Assembly (NCBI GenBank): GCA_949987705.1
Contig: OX465281.1
Span: 970,001 to 1,034,000 of the forward strand
DNA length: 64,000 nt
From: Thereva unica
Taxonomy: Eukaryota > Arthropoda > Insecta > Diptera > Therevidae
Direction of reading: 5' to 3'
Position numbers and translations under genes: made by a program. The notes below the pieces were generated by a model. The model was given only the letters and a program-made list of their open reading frames with translations. It was not told the origin of the DNA and searched no databases. Below are positions 55,426-64,000 of the stretch, one piece after another. Position 1 is the first letter of the stretch; every line of letters starts with the position of its first letter.

Positions 55426-55785
55426 CTACAAGCTTCTGAGGATAACAATCGTCGGATATTTTAAATAAGCAAAAAAAAAATCAAATGCGACCCACCATTT
55501 TGAATACAGCCTAGTGCTAGTTTTTGGATTGTCGTCCCATTCCGTTCCGTTCTGCACTTTGATAGCAGCCTCGTCGAAGTGATCATTCAGATCCTGTAGA
55601 TCTTCAAGTTCCAATGTCTGCTCATCACTCATCGGCCATGGCACATTTTCCTCCTTCTCATTTACGGGCACACTATACGGCCTAGAAGTTCCTTTTAAAT
55701 AGAATAACAGTATTTTCCCACTCGTGGAACATTTTAGAGTTCTAACGAAAGGTGCGACGACATGTATTTGAGAACTCACTCCCAA
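55426..55785 (-). CDS. Uncharacterised 119-codon open frame
   Basis: An acidic central stretch (MSDEQTLELEDLQDLNDHFD) is followed by NGTEWDDNPKTSTRLYSKWW. It is not recognised. Composition looks more protein-like than neighbouring frames, but it adjoins a retrotransposon 3' end and could be a transposon relic or an exon fragment. The start is uncertain. Confidence 0.2.
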   Translation of the reverse strand: MGVSSQIHVVAPFVRTLKCSTSGKILLFYLKGTSRPYSVPVNEKEENVPWPMSDEQTLELEDLQDLNDHFDEAAIKVQNGTEWDDNPKTSTRLYSKWWVAFDFFFAYLKYPTIVILRSL

Positions 55786-55789
55786 GACC

Positions 55790-56045
55790 CCCTATAGCCT
55801 GCCCTCTTTATTTTCTTTAATCCTTCACTCTCTCCCTCTCTTCACTATCTTCCAACTAGCGCTGCTGTTCGACATTGCACTCTATACGAAAAAAAATAGA
55901 TTGTCAACAGTACAAAGGGGCTTTCCCTGAGTCTCTAGTCTTTCACATAAAAAAACTAAGCTTACTCCTAGAAATTTGTCCTGAACAGCATAAAACAGAT
56001 TGGTAGTACAAAAGGGTATTCCGAAGTTTGAGGTTTCCCCAAGAA
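55790..56045 (+). mobile_element. Two tandem 3' ends of the Jockey/CR1-like family
   Basis: A first 3' end (CGACATTGCAC, ACAGTACAAAGGGGCTT, TTTCACATAAAAAAAC) is immediately followed by a second (AAGCTTACTCCTAGAAATTTG, GTAGTACAAAAGGGTATTCC, then an A-rich end). Both correspond to the 3' UTR at 37360-37460. Two independent insertions at one place, or a tandem duplication. Confidence 0.6.
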
Positions 56046-56049
56046 AAAT

Positions 56050-58770
56050 GAAAAAATCGTGTTAAACATAAATAATAACATAAGCCCTAAGTGAAATGCA
56101 ATTTTTACCAGCTAAAATGTTTCTAATCAGTTTCATCTCCCAGAACAAATATAGAAAAATGCAATGCAAAAATGCTGAACATGAAAATCCAGCACCGACA
56201 ATAAACTGCGCACGCGTACACAGTAATGTTCTTAAAGTAGGTGGAACCTCGCCATACACGAGTAAATTTGACGTTGTTTAGGTAGTTCTTTCCTTCATCT
56301 TTATTCCACGTGAATTTATGACGGGGAGGAATTGTGTAATATGATTTTACAGAAGAACAATTTTCTATCATGAATAAATTTGTTGCAATGCCTCGTACTC
56401 TTCCTTGAACTCCTTTTCCTTATATTGTTTTTGATAGTCCTTATCGTGACGATATATTTACATTGAGGAAAAAGGTGGTACAATACTTCTCTATAGTACA
56501 AAGACAGAAGTGCATAAGAGCAAAATATCGCCTCGTGTAAGTCCGGTTCAACTCCACGGCACATGGTACAAAGGTAGCAAATTCACATTTCTCTTTGACT
56601 CTTCCGTATACACCGGTATACTTTTGACGTAACCAATAAAGATTGACTAGCACTTCTCGGTCCTTTTTGGAAGCTTCTTGCCATGCATGGGATTGTGTTT
56701 TTGATAAGCAGGATTCACCGTAGATCTTATGTAAGGTTTAAGACAGACTGTTGGTTCTCTTTACTGTAAGAGTCGCTGCACTCTTGAAAGTATGATTAAC
56801 ATAAAAAACTCTTGAGAACACATTGAGTGACAGACGGAGCTCGAATATTGCGTTTAAAGCGTTTGTAGCAATATATTTTTCGCAAGTCTTTCAAACTGTA
56901 AGTAACGAGCTCCTTTTCAACAGTGAATGTAAGTATATTCAGAAACACGAGCTCTCGAAAAATTCCAAAATTTAAATGCAAGCAATTGATTCATCGCACG
57001 AGTAGAATGTAATTGCTGTTCATATCGGGCAACCTATTTTTTATTCTAATTAAATTTTAATTTCTTCACTCATTTTCAGTCTGAAAGTAAAATCCAAAAA
57101 GCCGTAAACTTACACAAATCCAAAAAATCAATTACTCGCGAAGGTTGTCGGCAGACTTCCAAAAGTGCGACTTGTGATTAGAAGAAGGCTGCGTTGTCAG
57201 CAGCACAAAAGACTGGCTCGAATCTTCCATTAATTTTCGGACAAGTGCCAAACCCCCGGCCAAAAATCGTTTCCAAAATTGAAAAATCGTTCGTAAACTT
57301 TCCACTCTCCACGCTTGCGCCGCCTGATAACTGGCAAAACAACTGCCCGTAAGTGAATGGTTTTGCATTCTTTTAATGCAGGAACAAGATCGACCCCTGA
57401 CACCTATGAATTTTTAATTACGGAATGGTTACGGCGGCGAGGCGATCGAACGAACGAACGAAACTCGAACGAGCGACGGAAAGCCGCCATTAAATCTAAT
57501 GAATTTACGCAAGCGCAGTTCGAGTTGATTAGAAACTTTCCTGGCCGACCGGAAGCTGAAATTGCGCGCGGAAATGGGGTCCTACTTGGGGTGTCGTCGG
57601 ATTTCGAGCTGGCAGACTTCAGGCTCAACCTTCGTATGCATTTTTTGTGTGTTGGCAGCAATGCTTTTGCACAGGGTGACACTTATGTAAACAAACAATG
57701 ATCAGAAGCCAGTGCGACTCATTTCGGCCAAAATTGTGATCTTTTACCGCGCGTGGGAAATTCCTAGGAGATTAAGAGACAACGCAAACCACTTTCGAAC
57801 ATGTCCTCGGTTTTTTCCTCACCTGATTTCCACCTGCTTTTTTGCCATTTGGGTGATGTTCAGTGTCGACAAATTTAGTTAAAACATTGCGCATCGAGAC
57901 TAAGGTAGGTTTTTTCAGCACGGGAAGCAGAAGAGTTTCAAAACTCACTAGGAAAAACCGCGCGGCAGAAAAAGTAACTGCCGGGCGTCATAACCGACAG
58001 ATTTCGAAAGTCTCGACGTTCGATTAAGAGCGATCGAATTCCGATAGCATCAGTCGAATTGTAGTGCATTCGCCGGAATTCTTGTGGTTTTTTTTTTCAA
58101 AGTTTATTTTTTATTTTTTGTGACTTAGTTCGAAACCAGTAGAAAAAACGGGAAAATGAATTGTGACGCGTTTTGGGGACCGTAACTGAGATTTTTTGGA
58201 CGATAGTCATGGGCACAATCTCTCGCAATTGCTTCGAAGCTCACAAGAGAATGGACGGGCCGAAATGATTTTGTTCATTTCGTATTTCATAAACTTTTTT
58301 CGGCTGCGAGTGACGATTGCTTTGAATTGTGTTATATTGAGTGGTTTTGATGCTGTAGAAGTGTTTTTCTCACAAAACTGGTTTCAAAGCTGTTCTGGCT
58401 GCACGGCATCAAATATAAATAACAAAAAAATTATTCATTCTTAAGAAATTTTGTTTAAAAGAAATTCGATTACATTTATGGTGAAATATTTCCATATCGC
58501 GGAATTATGGAGACTAACGATATCAGTCGATTAAAAATCCCACGGTGTCCAGTTATATTACCTGGAAGCGATTTTATGGTATAGTTGTAGATATACCTGA
58601 ATTTACACCGTCAATGATTATGCGAGAAGCGATTAAGTGTATTTATGAAGCATTTGTATTAAGTTAATTGTTGCAAGTGGAAAATAGGCGTTTATTTTGC
58701 AAATGAGTTTTTATAAGAGACGAAGGGATGCTATGAAGTTAGAATGTGTTAAATTTTTCCTGTAAATGTT
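56050..58770. other. Spacer with no recognised gene
   Basis: 57390-57700 is GC-richer and open on both strands without motifs; it might be regulatory. The rest is AT-rich. Confidence 0.35.
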
Positions 58771-58775
58771 GAAAA

Positions 58776-59345
58776 TTGACAATCAAAAATACAAGTTCAG
58801 CCATCGCCTGCAACGTACTTATGCTAGCGCTTGATCCAATCTTGGAAACTTTTTATATTCGTGTTTATATGGTCGCCAAAGCCGTCTTCGATTTTTTCGT
58901 TATCTCCTCTTGGTTGCTAAAAAGGCGCTCCCCAGAGACGTGGTTTCGGTGTACGATTGGATTGCGTATCATAATCACAAACCCACGTCTCGTCTCAAGC
59001 GATGATGCGTTTGCTGAATGTTACGTCGAAACCAGATTAGAAAATCATGTTTTCGCGGCGTCATCGGCACCAGTTTTGAAGCGAGACGTCTCAAGTCCAA
59101 ATAAATCAACCAAACTTTTTTGAACGGGTCAATAAGTGAAGTTCAAGTTCTTTGCTAGCTCTCGGATGTTCAATTTATGGTTTGGGCCGACAGTTTTCAT
59201 CGATTTTTTGATATTTTCGAAGACTACGGTCTGGTCCAAGATGTTCGATAAACTCACTATGACCTCTGAAGCGTTCATGTCATACATAAATATCTGTTTT
59301 CGATAGAGTATCGTTGCCGAAACACTTCTTTAACGGGAAATCAGT
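58776..59345 (-). pseudogene. Mariner transposase relic, internally deleted
   Basis: On the minus strand, from about 59345: KKCFGNDTLSKTDIYV, then HERFRGHSEFIEHLGPDRS (N-terminal helix-turn-helix region), a shifted VQKSLVDLFGL / RLASKLVP segment, DETWVCDYDTQSN with the first catalytic Asp of mariner, then after a large deletion SFQDWIKR-HKYVAGDG, the usual C-terminus. The second and third catalytic Asp regions are gone, and several stops and frameshifts are present. About 570 nt remain of roughly 1 kb expected. TIRs were not found. Confidence 0.75.
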
Positions 59346-59384
59346 CCGATAGTATTCCCCCTTTCCGAAATATTTTTTATGTTG

Positions 59385-59710
59385 GCAATGATCAACTCCC
59401 AGGTATTCATAACTTTCAGTTGTAGGCTCATGTGAATCCGCAAGGTCTGCAGCAGGCCCACAGAGTCCTGCTAGTCAGAGTATCCACGTGATGGTTCCAG
59501 TTGAGTTTGGCTTCTAGCGTCATTTCTAAGTATTAGGCATGATGTGGAAAACCTATAGTTTTGCCTACGAGGGTGGTTTCTCTCAGTCCCTGCGGTCTTC
59601 GTCTTCTGGTATACTTAACCAGTATAGTTTTGTCGGGATTGAGATTAAGTCCTACGCTGGTGCACTTGGTGCTGTTGTTATTGAGTAGCTCTGCTTATGA
59701 ACCGACAATT
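59385..59710 (-). pseudogene. Non-LTR reverse transcriptase thumb fragment
   Basis: The minus-strand frame reads GLNLNPDKTILVKYTRRRR, then GLRETTLVGKTIGF, a stop, and YLEMTLEAKLNWNHHVDTL. This is the segment after the catalytic x-D-D motif in Jockey/LOA/R1 elements (N-P-x-K-T ... K-Y-L-G-x-x-L-D). Only this piece survives. Confidence 0.75.
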
Positions 59711-59714
59711 CTTA

Positions 59715-62700
59715 GCATTGAACGGGACTTACTTTCGAATCGAGCTAATCGAGTAGAGAATAGTTATCATCGGTGTGGGTATATATCTGTGATCGTTTCT
59801 GCATTCACGTTTGACGATCTCTTGCAACTTTTTTCGAGTTTCTTATCTCTACTGTATTGGCAACTTGTTCTGCACCATTCAGTCAGCGTAGAATGGTCTA
59901 GTGTTGGTTCAACCATTTTTGCATGCTGCTTACGTGTCTTATATAGGGTACGACAATTAGACCTTCGGTATTTCAACATTGAATAACTCTGAAATTTTTT
60001 AGCCGATCTGGACAAATGAGTAAGATTTATTTAAGAAACTCTCTACCATTTATTTTGAATCAATTTTTAATACAATTTCGATCAAATGACCGCCTTCACT
60101 CGATATGCAAGAAGGAGCTCTTTTTGTTCAACCTGCATAACCACAGCTCCAATCCTCTTTTGCAATGCTAGGTTGAAAAGTAGACATATCATCTCATGCA
60201 GACCTATCAGCTCTTCTTTAAAGGGGCTTTAATCCATGTTTAATATCAAAACTTATTGAGCTATATCCTTGAAAGTTCACTTCGCATATAAGCAAAAAAT
60301 ACCAAAGATACGACTTGCTTATTCAACCACCATTCCAAGTTCCGGACTTCTAATTGCTTCCAGAATATCTTTTTCATCTCGATCAAATTAGAGTACACAA
60401 TGAAATGGTCTCCAAAATCGATTTTGTGAACATAACCATGTTTCCATAAATGTTTCTCAGATCTCAGTTTACATTCCGTCAGTGGCTTCACTTGAGCGCT
60501 ACCGTTTGCAACTGGTTTCTCGTAGCGTTGCACTTTTTGTACCAAAATTTGGTCAACTCTAGTCTTGAGACGTAGAAAAAATATTTAGAACAAATTGTGA
60601 AATGTATATTCATCACTGCATATGATTGCTAATTTATTCACGCATGCGCATGGTTTCGTTTTGCCGGAGACGTCAAGCCAATCGTCTATTTTGCATACAT
60701 TTAAATATACACCGAAATTTGTGTCAAATCGAAACTGATGGCTCGGCTGGCAGTTCCTTGACAATAAATGGTTCCTGTTACTATTTAAGAACCAGCATGG
60801 ATAAACACAGACAAACGAGGAATGCGAAATGCTCTGTCATTGGGTTCATTCAAAAGTCTCGCACAAAAGGAACACACCCACTTTTAATCATTTCTAGCCA
60901 TTGTCAGCTCCAGAATTATAAGAGATCTTTCATTCCACTTACATAATTCATCTTGGAAACTGGATAGGAAAAAACCTTGAATATTATTGTCCATTGCAAG
61001 ATTTCGCAAACTAGAAAAGGCACATGCTAGTATTCCCCGAAAAACTGGTGGCTAATTTGGAGACCTTTTGCTAAAAACCACCGAAATCACGCGCAGATGC
61101 AGAATGGCACGCGAACCCAAGGACACCCCAAGTCAGCCGAGAGAACATTTGTTCAAGAAGCGAAGGTTCTGCGCACACGCAATGCACTCAGATGATTCTC
61201 TTGAAACTGATTAAAAAAATAAACAAAAATCAATCTTCTCAATTTTACGGACATTTTTTTATTTGTTCCGTGTCTACTCTTATTCCGCTTCAAGGTGTCT
61301 TCATTAAATTCGCCTGCGCCTCGCACCTGTCGGCGGCCGTCCTAGCGGCCATTTCAATAATAATTATCCGCGGTTCTTACAGAAATTCATAAATATTTAT
61401 GCCCAGATTTATTATTTTCCTATCCGAAGTTGAGATGCTCGCGCACTGGAAGCACTTGTCCGGCTCGTGCAGTGCTGCTTGCTTAGAAGCCAGCGCTCGA
61501 TTTCGGATCTGACCTCTATTATCTACATGAGCTGAATGGGCATTAGGTGAAGTGAAATGAAAAGCGAGGTCCCCCTATTGCTATTGCGCTTCGTTTTCTC
61601 ACCTTTTCGGCCGGCTCTGCGCAAGGAAATGTTCCGGTGAGCGCTTCGTTTTAATTGAGGTGAGTTTATTAATTAACGGCCACTTAACCGACAAAACAGT
61701 TCGAGAAAACGGCGCAATACAGGAACGAACTGCGTTATTGACCGTTAATTTTTGCGTGCAGTCCTCACCGCCGAAAAATTGGGAAAAAGTGATTTATTCA
61801 CGAAATTAGTGCTTGTGGTCTTCGGGCATTGTGGATGGACCAAATGAGAGTTTCCCGAGAATTCTGTCCATTCGGCAGTGGTTTAAGTGGGTTGCAGCCC
61901 ACGTTGAATAGAAGTAGAAAGCAAACGTCTTTGGATACCAAGAGGCCCACAGACTTGATCGTTGTCGAATTCGATTTGTTTTTGATTGGAATTGATTTTG
62001 CGCAGGCGAAGTGCGCTTTGTTCGTGTTTAATATGGAAATTTGGTCTTGTCGATATGATCTTATTCGATTTTCTTATTCTTTATAGTAATAGTAACACAG
62101 TAAGTCAAACCAGTGTACATTGTTAACTAAACAGGAAAACTCATAAGACTTACTTTCAACGATAGCCCAAACCGCCGCCATCAATTAGGTGTTTGCATTA
62201 CGCCGAAGAACTACAGTGGATTGTATAAAAACACCGGATTGTCTTCTTAAAAGCTCTCTGCCAAAAGCATTAATCATAATTGCGAATGCAATTTCCCAAA
62301 TTCAATTTGACATGGATTTTTGTTTGGATGTGAATTCCGAGGGCGTACCCGACCTAGTGCCCTTCGTACACTTGGACTTGTAATAGATCTTTATGCATTG
62401 CCTTCAAACTTTGTTTACTCAAGAGCTGGACTGTTTCACACTGTTTCGTTTTTCCTGTGTGAAGAAATCTGTCTTTCAACTGCGCGCTGCTGACTGCTTC
62501 CTTCTTTGCCTAACTTGATTTAACTTGCTTCAACTATTTTTTCTTGGATTTATGCCTTCTTCCTCATCTTGGCCCCAAACATAAGGTTCCGAGAGAACGG
62601 TTTATACGAGACCAGAAACAAATAAGCTTTCCTTACCTCTTATTATGACGATAAGATCATGAGCGTATTAGATCAAAGTCGGAAGATGACAGCCTTAAAA

Positions 62701-63766
62701 GGAGCTCGCAAGCAACTAGTGACCATGAAAGAGGTGGTAGAGCCCTTTCCTGCGGCATACCTTCAAGGTTGTCACTGCTATTGAAAATTCTCAGAGTTAA
62801 ACTGTAACTACTCTGCTTCTCAGCTTAGTAAATCCATTTTAGCACAGAATTATTTATGATACGGATTTAGTTTTAGTCCATGATAGCTAAACTGAAGCTG
62901 CCTGTGCGTGACTAGGCAAAGTACGAAAACTAATCGACGACCTGCTCTTCCATCGATCACTTGAGCCACCGTGGGAGTGCAGCTGCTCTGCTCAAGTTTC
63001 AGTTTTATAGGTACGTAATGGTAGCAAGGGCCTCGCCAGCCGATGAGCCAGAGAGCTTTCTGCTGCGTGGTTGCTATGATGACGTTGTCTCCCAACGACG
63101 CATGGTTCTGATGTTATGCCCTATAGTCCATGGAAATGGTACTTTAACATTGCAAAAATGCAGGACAAGGTTTTATTTTTGGGATATGTAGGGGGGGTCA
63201 GTGTGAGCTTAAGTTTGAGTTTTCGGGTTTCTAACCCTCTCCCCCATTTGGCCGCCATCTTGGAAAACGTGTGCAAATGGTTTTTCCACTATATCTCCGA
63301 AACGGTACATCTTACCGAAAATTTGCAAGGACACTTTTTTTTTAGAATTAAATAATCTACAATTTATTACTTAGAAATTTTGTGGTAAAATGAATAATTA
63401 AGAAGTTATAAGCCTTAGAACACAAAAATTAGCCACAATATTTTCTTTTAAAGGCTATAACTTTTTTTCCTTCAACTTTAACAAAAAAAAATAATAACAA
63501 GTTTTTTGTAGAGGGTTTCATTAGGAATAATTTTCATTCATTACTTTTTTAATTTCATTCACTACGAAGGGTTTTACAGCGCCCCGAAGGTATGAAAGTG
63601 ACAGATTTTCGGAATATTTTATTACAATTTTACCTCCTAGAAATTAGCAATAACAGCTAGCAAGTAATAATAATGAATGAATGACTATACGTTATAAGAA
63701 ATGCCGATGTTTGAGTAATGTAATAAAATTGTTTCGCATTTGTTTGCGGGTTTTTATTGCTGTTAT
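59715..63766. other. Spacer with no recognised gene
   Basis: 61430-61800 is GC-richer and without a recognised exon. The frames at 60261-60545 (-) and 61829-62086 (+) show no known motif. 63180-63600 has long T/A runs. Confidence 0.35.
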
Positions 63767-64000
63767 CAGGGCCGGACTGGACCAAGTGCCGCCCCCACGC
63801 CAATCGCAAGTTGCCGCTTCCTAGCGTTATTGGAAACTTAAATTTTTTACCTATATATATAGGGTAAATATAATGATAATAATATTATAACATATTATAT
63901 GATTATTTAATATAATGATTTTATACAATTATTATATAATTGTAGTGGTGAAAGATCTTTCTCAGCGTTAAAGAGAATAAAAAATTATTTACGTGCCAAT
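63767..64000 (+). mobile_element. hAT-type element cut by the window edge
   Basis: It starts with CAGGGCCGGACTGGACCAAG, a common hAT terminus. After an AT-rich stretch the sequence encodes, in frame from 63944, SGERSFSALKRIKNYLRAN. This is the beginning of the hAT C-terminal dimerisation domain (the S-x-E-R-x-F-S-x-L-K-x-I-K motif of ZMYM/hAT proteins). Because end and C-terminal domain are only 180 bp apart, most of the transposase is deleted. The right end lies outside. Confidence 0.75.

Noticed and set aside
57357..57701. 114-codon frame on + (and 92 codons on -)
   Set aside because: Both strands are open over the same GC-richer block and neither shows a motif; more likely noncoding.
1..64000. 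CRISPR array, operons or bacterial-type genes
   Set aside because: The sequence is clearly animal (spliced gene, metazoan transposons). No regularly spaced direct repeats with unique spacers were seen.

Overview
The window looks like a transposon-rich insect chromosome segment, probably from a fly or related holometabolan. It is AT-rich, the one complete host gene has introns of about 50-60 nt, and the repeats include RTE, Jockey/CR1, BEL/Pao, Ty3/gypsy, hAT and mariner types. The species cannot be fixed from the sequence.

Two host loci are visible. A complete seven-exon GDP-mannose pyrophosphorylase A gene (Gmppa, + strand, 2758-4378) encodes 429 residues; its last intron appears to be GC-AG. 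At 48335-48463 (+) lies a short first coding exon that I assign to the ESRP-type splicing regulator fusilli. Its remaining exons are not visible, so the right-hand 15.5 kb is probably a long first intron plus repeats.

The rest is mostly mobile DNA. (1) 9502-17741 (-) is an intact, apparently very young BEL/Pao element: two identical-looking 384-bp LTRs, 5-bp target duplication, tRNA-Trp primer site, and one 2480-residue ORF joining gag, protease, reverse transcriptase, RNase H, integrase and a furin-cleaved envelope of the baculovirus-F / errantivirus type. (2) 34.3-44.1 kb is a three-element nest. A decayed RTE element (-) was hit by a 5'-truncated Jockey/CR1-like element (+, about 35341-37460) and by a non-autonomous LTR retrotransposon (+, 38763-44004). 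That LTR element has no gag-pol. Its internal region carries a piece of the host mannosyltransferase gene ALG12, a tRNA-Lys-like sequence with a CCA end matching the isoacceptor of its own primer site, and hairpin-forming repeats. (3) 21412-22875 is a hAT-type element with perfect 8-bp target duplications whose interior is a Ty3/gypsy pol fragment.

Smaller items are several inverted-repeat MITEs (2006-2497, 4875-4988, 26169-26634, 27612-28030), a mariner transposase relic (58776-59345), several non-LTR fragments, and the start of another hAT element cut by the right edge. Apart from the BEL/Pao ORF, all transposon genes seen are broken. Large AT-rich stretches hold nothing I can recognise and are listed as such.
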